NCBI GenBank assembly: GCA_003520425.1 | Contig: DOUU01000048.1 | Span: forward strand, 16,716 to 23,918 | From: Deltaproteobacteria bacterium | GTDB lineage: Bacteria; Myxococcota_A; UBA9160 | Reading direction: 5' to 3' | DNA length: 7,203 bases | In this document: piece after piece, positions 1-6,812 of the stretch | Numbering within the stretch: position 1 is the stretch's first letter | Layout of the letters: each line of letters opens with the position of its first letter | Notes under the pieces: model-generated | What the model was told of the DNA's origin: nothing | Seen by the model: the letters and a program-made list of their open reading frames with translations, nothing else | The model's database searches: none | Made by a program: the position numbers and the translations under genes

Positions 1-1575
1 GGGCATGGCATCGCGAGCGTTCACGGCCAGATTGACCAGGACTTGCTCGAGCTGGCCCGGATCGGCGCTCACCGCGCCGCACGAAGGATCGAGCCGGGTT
101 CGGAGCTCCAAGTCCTCGCCGATCACCCGGCGGAGCATCTTGTCCAGGCCTGAGACCACGGTGTTGAGCTCGAGCACCCTGCGCTGCTGTACCTGGCGGC
201 GGCTAAAGGCGAGCAGCTGCCCGGTGAGCTCGGAGGCGCGTCGCGCGGCCTCCCCGATTCCCTCGATGTCACGGCGCAAGGAGTCGCCCGGAGGGAGCGC
301 CTCGAGGACGAGATCGCCGTAGCCGCGAATGGCCGTCAGCAGATTGTTGAAGTCATGGGCGATGCCCCCCGCGAGGCGACCTACGGCTTCCATTTTCTGG
401 GCTTGGCGGAGCTGCTCTTCGCTGCGTGCGAGGGCCGCCTCCGTGATGCGCCGCGCCGTCACGTCCCGCGAGATCACGACGGCGCGCCGCTCGCCCGCTG
501 CGGTGACGAAGACGCCGCCCGTAGCCTCGAACGAGCGCCAGCTTCCGTCCTTGTGACGTGCGCGAAGGAAGACCTCCCCCGGTTCGTCGCCGTCGAGGAA
601 GCGGGCGAAGGCCTCCGTTGCGTGGGCACGGTCGTCGGGATGGAGGTTGTCAAAGACGCTGTGACCCACAAGTTCCTGTGGCTCGTAGCCCAAGACCGTT
701 CGGTAGTTGGGACTCACCCACACGCGCCGGCGATCTGCGTCGACCTCGGTCACGAGATCGTGAGCGTTCTCCACAAGCTGGCGGTAGCGGCCTTCGGTTT
801 CTCGCAGGGCCTGCTCGGTTTGGCGCAGATTGGAAACGTCCAAGGAAAGGCCGATCACCCCGATGATCTCACCGCGGTCGGCCCGAAGCGGACAGTACTG
901 TGTCTGATACACACGACCGGCGAACTCCACCATCGCCGTGAAACTCTCGCCCGCCAGCGCGCGCTCGTAGTTGGCGATGATCCCCGGATAGTCGCGAAAC
1001 CCTTCTCGCAAGAGGTGTCCGACCGCAGCGCCGGCCTTGATGCCGAGCGCGGCTAGCGCCTTGCCCTCCGAGAGGATGCAGACGCCCCTGGTGTCGTAGG
1101 CGAAGAGGATGAGGGGCGCATTCTCGAGCACGAGACGCAACGTCGCCCCGTTCCGCTTCGCTTCCTCGGCCTCCTGGTGCAGGCGCGTGACGTCAAAGAC
1201 GATGCCCTCGCAGGCCCGAAGCTCGCCGGAAGGCGCGAACTCGCCGCGACCTTCGTCGCACAGCCACCGCTCCCGGCCATCCGGTGTCATCACCGGGTAC
1301 TCCACGCGATACGGACGCCTTGCCGCGAGCGCAGAGTCGATTTCGCGCGCAAGAGCCTCCCGATCCTCGGGCGCCGCCAAGTCCTCGAACCGCAGACCGC
1401 CTTCGGCGGTGAACTCTGACGCCGAGCGTCCCGTGATCGCGAGGCACGCTTCGCTCACGAACTCAAGGCGCCGCGGCCCTGCGGAGCAAGAGGTGCGGTA
1501 GACGACGCAAGAGAGCCGGGCCAAGAGGCTTCGCAGGGCCGAGAGCTCTCGTGCGGCCTCGCAGTCCTTGCTCAT
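1..1575 (-). CDS. Multi-PAS sensor histidine kinase, C-terminus cut by window edge
   Basis: Soluble two-component sensor kinase that would autophosphorylate on a histidine and pass the phosphate to a response-regulator receiver domain. Reading the minus strand from the ATG at 1575 gives 525 uninterrupted codons to the left edge. Three PAS/PAC-like modules are visible at about residues 21-131 (PEDR, then TPDGRERW), 145-250 ([12 protein letters not shown]) and 262-377 ([24 protein letters not shown]). Short helical linkers separate them. A HisKA domain follows, with H box [19 protein letters not shown] and phospho-acceptor His407. The sequence stops just inside the N box ([11 protein letters not shown], Asn519), so the ATP-binding G boxes lie outside the window. 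I see no membrane segment, so the protein is probably cytosolic. The start is supported by AAGAGG six bases upstream. HDFNNLL kinases often end in a receiver domain (family knowledge), which cannot be checked here. The ligand is unknown. Confidence 0.93.
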   Translation of the reverse strand, partial: MSKDCEAARELSALRSLLARLSCVVYRTSCSAGPRRLEFVSEACLAITGRSASEFTAEGGLRFEDLAAPEDREALAREIDSALAARRPYRVEYPVMTPDGRERWLCDEGRGEFAPSGELRACEGIVFDVTRLHQEAEEAKRNGATLRLVLENAPLILFAYDTRGVCILSEGKALAALGIKAGAAVGHLLREGFRDYPGIIANYERALAGESFTAMVEFAGRVYQTQYCPLRADRGEIIGVIGLSLDVSNLRQTEQALRETEGRYRQLVENAHDLVTEVDADRRRVWVSPNYRTVLGYEPQELVGHSVFDNLHPDDRAHATEAFARFLDGDEPGEVFLRARHKDGSWRSFEATGGVFVTAAGERRAVVISRDVTARRITEAALARSEEQLRQAQKMEAVGRLAGGIAHDFNNLLTAIRGYGDLVLEALPPGDSLRRDIEGIGEAARRASELTGQLLAFSRRQVQQRRVLELNTVVSGLDKMLRRVIGEDLELRTRLDPSCGAVSADPGQLEQVLVNLAVNARDAMP

Positions 1576-1648
1576 GAAGAACCTCTTGCGAGCGGAGTTT
1601 CCCTCCCGACTCCGCTCGAGCTGGCTGCACGCATCAAAGGCAGGCCGA

Positions 1649-1676
1649 GCCTCCCCGCGCCATAGCCCTGGGAGGC
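1649..1676. repeat. Inverted repeat in divergent intergenic region
   Basis: GCCTCCC at 1649-1655 is exactly complementary to GGGAGGC at 1670-1676, with a 14-base loop. It lies in the 190-bp space between the divergent kinase and hydrolase genes. The right arm runs into the palindrome GAGGCCTC. No T-run follows on either strand, so it is not a convincing terminator. It could be a protein-binding site or a leader structure, or chance in GC-rich DNA. Confidence 0.3.
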
Positions 1677-1749
1677 CTCACCCTAGCACCACGAGGCCCC
1701 GGCGGACTGATAGACTTCCTGCGGTGGCGGGTTGGGCCTCGTTGGAAAG

Positions 1750-1765
1750 GGCAAGAGGTCTTGCC
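1750..1765 (+). promoter_or_regulatory. Palindrome overlapping the hydrolase ribosome binding site
   Basis: GGCAAGA-GG-TCTTGCC is a perfect 7+2+7 inverted repeat that ends immediately before the ATG at 1766. It contains the Shine-Dalgarno-like AAGAGG (1753-1758), seven bases from the start codon. In RNA it could fold as a six-pair stem GGCAAG/CTTGCC with an AGGT tetraloop, burying part of the ribosome binding site. In DNA the symmetry would suit a dimeric repressor. The structure is directly visible; a regulatory role is inference. The kinase gene on the other strand has a related start region (GCAAGAGGTTCTTC then ATG). Confidence 0.45.
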
Positions 1766-2743
1766 ATGGCCCGTGCGAGGAAGGGCTCAGGCGCGCGAAG
1801 CGGATGGACGGGGCGCGCAGGAAAAGCGGGGCTTGCGATCTCTCTCCTTGCGAGCGGCGCGCTCCCGCCGGGCTGCGGAGGCCAAGAGAGAGATCCCTAT
1901 GATCGCGAGGTGCGCGCCCTCGAGGCCCGCATCGAGAGCGCGCCTTCGAACGCGGCTCTTGCGCAAAAGGTGCACCGGCGTCTTTCTCGCATCCGGCAGG
2001 ACCCCGGACGCTTCGTGGGTGAGATCTCCCAGAGGCTCGATGCCATGGGCCTGGTGCCGCTGCGCGTCCCCGGGCTCTTCTATCGCTCGCATGCGTGGAC
2101 AGGAGCGGACCTCGCGGGGGTCGAGGCCTGGCTTGGGCGGCAGGTTGCGCTCATCGAAACGGGTGAGGTGGATACGGTCGAGAACAATGCGACCTGCGTG
2201 AGCCGAGGGGTGGTGGAGGCGACCTCCAGCGGACGCCGCGCGGTGCTTTTCTCGGCAAGCAAAGGGGGAGCGGAAGTTGAGACCGCACTCGCAAGCGAGC
2301 CGGCTCTCGCATCCCGTGTCGCAGCGTGGATCGATCTCGTGGGGCTGCTCGAGGGAACGCCCCTCACGGACCCGGGCATCGCGGAGGCCGATCGTGCAGC
2401 CCTCGGCCTCTCCCAGGCGACCGCCCTCAGCATCTCGCGCAGCGCGCGCGCTGGGAAGGGAGCGCTGCTCCCGCCTCGGCTGATCGCCATCCACGTGGCG
2501 GGCTTTCCCACGGCCGACGCGATCACCCCGCCGGCCCGGGCGGGCTTCGAGCGGCTCCGAGCGCTCGGACCAAACGACGGGTTCTTGCTCCTCGATGGGT
2601 TCCTTCGCGCTCCCGGCCGGGTTCTCATCCTCCCGGCCGCAGACCACTACCTGCACACGCCCGAGCTCGGACCGACGGTCGTCGCGCTCGTGTCGGTGGT
2701 GCTCGACGAACTCGCGGGAGAGTCCGAAGCAGCGATTCAGTAG
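1766..2743 (+). CDS. Putative lipoprotein with alpha/beta-hydrolase-like core
   Basis: A 325-residue protein that I cannot assign to a named enzyme. The N-terminus has a basic region (residues 1-20), a hydrophobic stretch (21-35) and LPPGC at 33-37. This looks like a lipoprotein signal with Cys37 as the lipidated residue, although Pro at -3 and -2 is a poor lipobox. The body (about 95-318) resembles bacterial lipase/esterase-type alpha/beta hydrolases. SASKGG at 163-168 sits where the nucleophile elbow would be (candidate Ser165), followed by IDLVGLLEGTPLTD (189-202). GPNDGF (268-273) gives a candidate acid Asp271, with Asp277 as an alternative, and PAADHYLH (290-297) a candidate His294. The usual elbow is GxSxG; here the first Gly is Ser, so activity is uncertain. 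An ATG at 1766 with AAGAGG seven bases upstream was chosen over the longer in-frame extension to 1568, which would put a non-secretory arginine-rich leader ahead of the signal. Its stop overlaps the convergent coq4 stop. Confidence 0.72.
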   Translation: MARARKGSGARSGWTGRAGKAGLAISLLASGALPPGCGGQERDPYDREVRALEARIESAPSNAALAQKVHRRLSRIRQDPGRFVGEISQRLDAMGLVPLRVPGLFYRSHAWTGADLAGVEAWLGRQVALIETGEVDTVENNATCVSRGVVEATSSGRRAVLFSASKGGAEVETALASEPALASRVAAWIDLVGLLEGTPLTDPGIAEADRAALGLSQATALSISRSARAGKGALLPPRLIAIHVAGFPTADAITPPARAGFERLRALGPNDGFLLLDGFLRAPGRVLILPAADHYLHTPELGPTVVALVSVVLDELAGESEAAIQ

Positions 2744-3453
2744 GCGAGGGTGGGAGCTCCGGTCGAGCGCAAGGCCTCGTAGCGAGGCGGCTCGCCCACG
2801 CAAAGGTGCGAGCGCACCTCGTCGAGCGGGAGAGCGAGGAGCGCCTCCCAGTCCGCCCCCGGAAGCCAGGCCGCCCGCCGCCCGCGCCGAAACGCCTCGC
2901 GCATGACCCGCCTTGCGCCGGGCACGTCGCCGATCCGCAGATAGGCCACGGCAGCGATGAATCCCACGCCGGGGTTCCGCGTCTGCGCAAAGGTAAACGC
3001 CAAAAGACTCGCTTCCCCCACGAGATCGCGCCCGTAGCCCACCACGACGTGCCAGAGATCATGCATGTCCCGCAGCCGTTCCAGGGTGCGCCGGTAATCC
3101 TCGTTCAGCGCGTCGAGCTGCCCACGGGCCTCCATGCTCGCGGCCACAAGACCATCCGCCGTGATCTGTTCCCGGGTCACAAAGTCGAGATAGCTCCGAC
3201 CGAGAGAGCCCGGGGGCAAGGAAGCGAGGTGGTCGCGCTGACACAGGGTCTTGAGCAGATCGCGCTTCTCCTGCAGGATGCATGCGCCGTTCGCCGTGGC
3301 ACGAAAACGCCGGAAAATCCGGTCCCCTGAGTTTCCAGAGAGGGCGTCTACGATCTTGAAGACTTGGCGGGTGTCATCCGGATCGCGCACAAGCGCACGG
3401 ATCGCCTCCAAGGCCTCGAGGGGGCGGATCCGTCGGCGCAACGGCTTCGTCAT
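2737..3453 (-). CDS. coq4: Coq4 family protein (ubiquinone biosynthesis-type metalloprotein)
   Basis: Homologue of COQ4, the ubiquinone-biosynthesis protein that in eukaryotes binds the CoQ complex at the inner membrane and is reported to act at C1 of the quinone ring (decarboxylation/hydroxylation). At 238 residues it has normal bacterial family length and looks complete. The family metal-binding signature HDxxH-x11-E is intact: His131, Asp132, His135 and Glu147, in MHDLWHVVVGYGRDLVGEAS. Other family-like stretches are RDPDDTRQVFKIVDALSG (23-40), LPPGSLGRSYLDF (79-91) and WLPGADWEALLALPLDEVR (196-214). The ATG at 3453 has AAGGG six bases upstream on the minus strand. It is divergent from tetR, and the palindrome at 3506-3525 lies in their shared promoter region, suggesting control by that TetR. 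No other coq/ubi gene is visible here, so its pathway in this organism is not shown. Family membership is near certain; function is inferred. Confidence 0.93.
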   Translation of the reverse strand: MTKPLRRRIRPLEALEAIRALVRDPDDTRQVFKIVDALSGNSGDRIFRRFRATANGACILQEKRDLLKTLCQRDHLASLPPGSLGRSYLDFVTREQITADGLVAASMEARGQLDALNEDYRRTLERLRDMHDLWHVVVGYGRDLVGEASLLAFTFAQTRNPGVGFIAAVAYLRIGDVPGARRVMREAFRRGRRAAWLPGADWEALLALPLDEVRSHLCVGEPPRYEALRSTGAPTLAY

Positions 3454-3501
3454 GGCATACCCTTGTGGGAAAGAGCGCGACGGAGCAAAGGCGGCTACCG
3501 C

Positions 3502-3529
3502 TCTTTACTTACAATACTGTAAGTAGCAA
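3502..3529 (-). promoter_or_regulatory. Candidate coq4 promoter overlapping the operator
   Basis: On the minus strand TTGCTA (3529-3524) and TAAAGA (3507-3502) are separated by 16 bases, a weak sigma70-like -35/-10 pair. The spacer contains most of the inverted repeat at 3506-3525. On the plus strand TACAAT (3510-3515) is a good -10 hexamer for tetR, about 25 bases before its ribosome binding site region, but without a clear -35. Both assignments are guesses from hexamer similarity; GC-rich lineages often deviate from these consensus boxes. Confidence 0.3.
3506..3525. promoter_or_regulatory. Probable TetR operator between coq4 and tetR
   Basis: TACTTACA-ATAC-TGTAAGTA is a perfect inverted repeat with 8-bp arms and a 4-bp spacer. 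It is strikingly AT-rich against its surroundings. Its 20-bp length, dyad symmetry and position between a tetR gene and its divergent neighbour match typical TetR-family operators (family knowledge). It ends two bases before the tetR Shine-Dalgarno sequence and overlaps candidate -10 hexamers on both strands. Binding there could block transcription of tetR-GH78 and of coq4 together. It could also fold as an RNA hairpin, but no T-run follows. Confidence 0.78.
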
Positions 3530-3534
3530 GGAGG
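3528..3534 (+). promoter_or_regulatory. Strong ribosome binding site fixing the tetR start
   Basis: AAGGAGG is a near-ideal Shine-Dalgarno sequence. The first in-frame GTG (3536) is only one base downstream, too close for initiation. The next in-frame GTG (3542) is seven bases away, the usual spacing, so 3542 is taken as the start of tetR. Confidence 0.8.
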
Positions 3535-3541
3535 CGTGCGC

Positions 3542-4252
3542 GTGTCAAGCCAGGCTTCGAAGCGCTCTCGCAAGGCCAGCGCCGCTCGGCGCCGGCGACC
3601 GGCACAGGAGGCCCAGCGCGCCATCCTTGATGCCGCCGAGCAGCGGCTCCTTGCCGCAGGGCCCGACGCTCTGCGGCTTCAGGAGGTCGCCGCGGACGTA
3701 GGCGTCTCGCACCCCGCGATCCTCCACCACTTCGGCAGCCGGGAAGGGCTGATGCGGGCGGTCACCGCTCGGGCGCTGGCCACCCTCGAGACGGATCTCG
3801 TGCGGCGCCTCGCGGACCCCACGGACGTCAATGGCGCTGCGCTGCTGGAGCGGGTTTTCGAAACCCTCGGAGACCGTGGCCATGCACGCCTTGTGGCGTG
3901 GCTTGTCCTCACCGGCCTTGGCGATGTCCCGCCCGGCGCAGGCGTTCGCGTCGTGCGTGCGGTGGCCGATCTCGTGCACAGACGGCGCATGGCAGCAGGA
4001 CGCGCGACGCCGGCAGACTTCGAGGATTCCCTCTTCACGATCATGCTGGCTGCGACCGCACTCTTCGGAGACGCCATCGTGGGTCCGCAAGTGAGGGCGA
4101 GCGCGGGGCTCACGGCGGATCGCCATGCCGACCAGCGCTTTCGCGTTTGGCTCGCCGGGCTGCTGACAGAGCATCTCGATCGAGGCGCGCCCACGAGAGC
4201 GCGCGCCCCGGCCCAGAAGGCGCGAGCCTCGCGGACTGCGCGGCGGTCGTAG
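3542..4252 (+). CDS. TetR/AcrR family transcriptional regulator
   Basis: Ligand-responsive DNA-binding repressor of 236 residues, within the normal TetR size range. After a basic N-terminal arm (residues 6-19, rich in Arg and Lys), the TetR_N helix-turn-helix domain spans about residues 24-71: AILDAAEQRLLAAGPDAL, then LQEVAADVGVSHPAILHHF and GSREGL, with His57-Phe64 in the recognition-helix region. The remainder is a mainly helical ligand/dimer domain that does not identify an effector. The last 22 residues form an unusual basic, Ala-rich tail (GAPTRARAPAQKARASRTAR) of unknown role. GTG at 3542 was chosen from the ribosome binding site. The gene is divergent from coq4 across a perfect 20-bp palindrome, implying autoregulation and control of coq4. 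It lies 4 bp ahead of the GH78 gene, so the two are probably one operon. The effector may be a rhamnoside, an aglycone or something unrelated. Confidence 0.93.
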   Translation: MSSQASKRSRKASAARRRRPAQEAQRAILDAAEQRLLAAGPDALRLQEVAADVGVSHPAILHHFGSREGLMRAVTARALATLETDLVRRLADPTDVNGAALLERVFETLGDRGHARLVAWLVLTGLGDVPPGAGVRVVRAVADLVHRRRMAAGRATPADFEDSLFTIMLAATALFGDAIVGPQVRASAGLTADRHADQRFRVWLAGLLTEHLDRGAPTRARAPAQKARASRTARRS

Positions 4253-4256
4253 GGCG

Positions 4257-6812
4257 ATGTATCAGCGCGCCCCCTTCATCTGGAGCGAGCTTCAACCCGT
4301 GCAACCCGGCGGGCTCTTCAGCGTGTTCCTTGGCGGAGCGCAGCGCAGGGACGACGGGCAGAATCGATTCTTCCTGTTCCGACGGAGATTTGAGATCCCT
4401 TCACCCCCTGCCGCGGCGACGCTCGCGATCTTTGTGGATGGTCGTTACCAGCTGTTCGTGAACGGGGTCCGCGTGGGGAGGGGCCCGGCGCGCAGCGACC
4501 CGCACCACCCGCGCGTGGATTCCTACGAAGTGAGTCCTTTCCTGCGCGGCGGGGAAAACGTCATCGGGGTGCTGGTTCACGTCCATGGTATCGACACCTC
4601 GTGGTACGAGACGGTCAAGGGAGGCTGGCAGCCGGTATTCGGCGACGGGGCCCTCTGGAGTGCGTTGCACTTCCACGGAGAGCGGGCTCCTGCGGACGTA
4701 AGCTCCGACGCCGATTGGCGCTCCCTCGAATGTGCGGCCTGGGAGCGCAACGTGCCGCGTGTGAACTTCGGCCTCGGATTCGTGGAAGTGCACGACGCCC
4801 GAGCGATGCCCCCTGGCTGGGCCGCGCCAGGGTTTGACGACGGCGCCTGGGACGGGGTGCACATCCTGAGCGTCGGCGGGGGGCCGCCCGACGCCCCTTT
4901 CGGGGGGCAACGCGTCCGGCCCTTTCCGACGCTCCTCCACCGAGAGATCCCACATCTGCTCGAGACGCCCCTCGCACCGCGCCGCGTGGCGCATGCGTTC
5001 GCAGTCGCACCCCGGCCGGATCTGCCTGTCCACCGCCGGCTCTACGAGGAGCCTCGCCTTGACCTTCCAGCGGGGTCGATCCAGGACCGGGATGCGCTGC
5101 TCACGCCCGATGAGCGAGCCACAATCGTGCAAACCCGGCCAGGCAGCGATGTCGCGCTCCTGCTGGATTTCGGCCGCATCCACTCCGGCCATCCCTTCGT
5201 CGAGCTCGAAGCTCGGGGCGGCGAAGTGCTGGAGCTGGCGGCGGCGGAGTGCGCGGTCGGCGAATGGACGGGCGCCGCCGATCATGACCTGAGCCTCGAT
5301 CCCACGCGTGGCCATGGCTCGCACCTGTTCCGCTATGTCGCGCGTCCGGGTCTCCAGCGCTTCGAAAGATTCGAGTGGACTGCGGTTCGGTGGGTTCAGC
5401 TCACCGTGCGCGATGCGCCCGAGGGACTCGCCATCCGCCACGTGGGCTCGCTCCATACGCGCTACCCGGCGCAGGCGCGCGGGCGCTTCGAATGCTCGGA
5501 CCCTCTCCTTGAGACCCTCTGGGAGGCGGGGCGCTACACCCTGCAGCAATGCATGCACGATGGGTGGGAGGACTGCCCCTCGCGGGAGCAGCGCCAGTGG
5601 CTCGGGGACGCCACGGTCGAGTTCTTGGTTGCGCAGGCGGCGTTCGGGCCGAGCGCAAACGCCTTGAACCGTCAGTTCCTCCTGCATGCCGCAGAGAGCC
5701 AGCGCCCCGATGGCCTGACCCAGATGTACGCCCCCGGCGATCACCGGACGAACGCCATCCTGATCCCGGACTGGACACTGCAGTGGATCCTGAATGCCGA
5801 GCAGCATTGGCTCTACAGCGGTGACCTCGAAACCATCGAAGAGGTCTTTCCTGCCATTGAGCGCGCGCTCGCATGGTTTGAGCCTCATCGCGGCCCAAGT
5901 GCGCTCCTCGCAGACGTGCCGCACTGGAACTTCATCGACTGGGCAGCTGTCGGACGAGGGGGCGAGGCCGCCACCACAAACGCTCTTCTCGTGGGCGCGC
6001 TACGGGCTGCGGCGCGGCTCGCGCGTGCGCTCGAGTCCGCTCGCGCGGCCCGCCGTTATGACGCCCGCGCCGATGCCATGGCGGCGGCGCTCAATACGCG
6101 CCACTGGGATGCGCGCCGCGGCGTGTACGTCGACGAGGTGGATCCGGCAAGCGGCGCTCGAGATCCGCGCGTTTCGCAACACGCAAATGCGGCGCTCGTG
6201 CTCTTCGGGGTGGCGCCGAGCGAGCGTTGGGGTTCGATGCTCAACTACGTCATGGAACCACGGCGCGGGGTCTTTACCGCCGCGCCGCCGATCGTGCCAA
6301 CCGGCGGATCCCTCGATCCCGAGACACAAGTCGTTCTTGCAAATACCTTTTTCAGTCACTTCGTCTATCGCGCGCTTTGCCGGGCCGGCCGCTTCGAGCG
6401 TGCACTCTTAGAAATGAGGGCCCGATACGGCAGCATGCTGGAACGCGGTGCGACCACGTTGTGGGAGAGCTTCGATCCCACCGGAAGCCTGTGCCATGGC
6501 TTCTCGGCAACCCCCGTCTATCAGCTCTCGACCGAGATTCTGGGAGTGCTTCCGCTCGCGCCGGGCTTTCGACGCTTTCGAGTGTCGCCAAAGCCGGTCG
6601 ATCTCTCGTTCGCGAGAGGCACCTTTCCGACGGTGCGCGGAGACATCGAGGTGGCTTGGGAGCGAGGTCCGGGAGGCCTCGAACTCGAGCTTGAGGTTCC
6701 GTCCGGCGCACAAGCCGAGCTCATCGCTCCCGAAGGGCTCTGCTTGCGCGGCGCGCCTCGCGTCGGACCCGGCCGGCACGAGGTCCGCTTCGACCGGAGC
6801 CCGGGAGGCTAG
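4257..6812 (+). CDS. GH78 alpha-L-rhamnosidase-like glycoside hydrolase
   Basis: Predicted inverting enzyme that removes terminal alpha-L-rhamnose from glycosides or polysaccharides. The 851 residues follow GH78 architecture. An N-terminal galactose-binding-like beta-sandwich (about 35-205) carries VDGRYQLFVNGVRVGRGPAR. A second sandwich (about 285-400) contains LLLDFGRIHSGHPFVELEA. An (alpha/alpha)6 catalytic barrel spans about 405-760, and a C-terminal sandwich about 762-848 contains PGFRRFRVSPKP. In the barrel, DCPSREQRQWLGD at 439-451 supplies Asp439, Arg443, Glu444, Trp448 and Asp451. TTLWESFD (733-740) supplies Glu737, the expected general base, with His747 in SLCHGFS. Asp/Glu/Asp at +0/+5/+12 match the spacing I recall for Bacillus RhaB. 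No signal peptide is seen, so it is probably cytosolic and acts on imported small rhamnosides. The ATG at 4257 lies 4 bp after the tetR stop with only a weak GGG, suggesting translational coupling. Exact substrate is unproven; GH78-like proteins can have other specificities. Confidence 0.9.
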   Translation: MYQRAPFIWSELQPVQPGGLFSVFLGGAQRRDDGQNRFFLFRRRFEIPSPPAAATLAIFVDGRYQLFVNGVRVGRGPARSDPHHPRVDSYEVSPFLRGGENVIGVLVHVHGIDTSWYETVKGGWQPVFGDGALWSALHFHGERAPADVSSDADWRSLECAAWERNVPRVNFGLGFVEVHDARAMPPGWAAPGFDDGAWDGVHILSVGGGPPDAPFGGQRVRPFPTLLHREIPHLLETPLAPRRVAHAFAVAPRPDLPVHRRLYEEPRLDLPAGSIQDRDALLTPDERATIVQTRPGSDVALLLDFGRIHSGHPFVELEARGGEVLELAAAECAVGEWTGAADHDLSLDPTRGHGSHLFRYVARPGLQRFERFEWTAVRWVQLTVRDAPEGLAIRHVGSLHTRYPAQARGRFECSDPLLETLWEAGRYTLQQCMHDGWEDCPSREQRQWLGDATVEFLVAQAAFGPSANALNRQFLLHAAESQRPDGLTQMYAPGDHRTNAILIPDWTLQWILNAEQHWLYSGDLETIEEVFPAIERALAWFEPHRGPSALLADVPHWNFIDWAAVGRGGEAATTNALLVGALRAAARLARALESARAARRYDARADAMAAALNTRHWDARRGVYVDEVDPASGARDPRVSQHANAALVLFGVAPSERWGSMLNYVMEPRRGVFTAAPPIVPTGGSLDPETQVVLANTFFSHFVYRALCRAGRFERALLEMRARYGSMLERGATTLWESFDPTGSLCHGFSATPVYQLSTEILGVLPLAPGFRRFRVSPKPVDLSFARGTFPTVRGDIEVAWERGPGGLELELEVPSGAQAELIAPEGLCLRGAPRVGPGRHEVRFDRSPGG

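Noticed and set aside
355..1056. 233-codon plus-strand open frame opposite the histidine kinase
   Set aside because: The minus strand reads continuously through three PAS modules and an H box; this is its shadow.
1568..1765. N-terminal extension of the hydrolase gene to an ATG at 1568
   Set aside because: It would overlap the kinase start and place about 66 Arg/Pro/Ser-rich residues before a secretion signal; the ATG at 1766 has a better ribosome binding site.
1787..2803. 338-codon open frame on the minus strand opposite the hydrolase gene
   Set aside because: Composition is Arg/Ser/Pro-rich without domain signals; the plus-strand frame has a signal sequence, hydrolase motifs and a good ribosome binding site.
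2326..3330. 334-codon plus-strand open frame across the hydrolase end and coq4
   Set aside because: It overlaps coq4 antisense and the hydrolase out of frame, with no recognisable protein features.
3506..3525. The coq4-tetR palindrome as an intrinsic terminator
   Set aside because: It lies between two divergent starts, is AT-rich, and no T-run follows; an operator explains it better.
3536..3541. GTG at 3536 as the tetR start
   Set aside because: It is only one base after AAGGAGG; the GTG at 3542 has seven-base spacing.
4401..5924. Long 507-codon open frame on the minus strand within the GH78 gene
   Set aside because: It is antisense to an unmistakable GH78 coding sequence, has no family-like motifs, and such frames are common opposite GC-rich genes.
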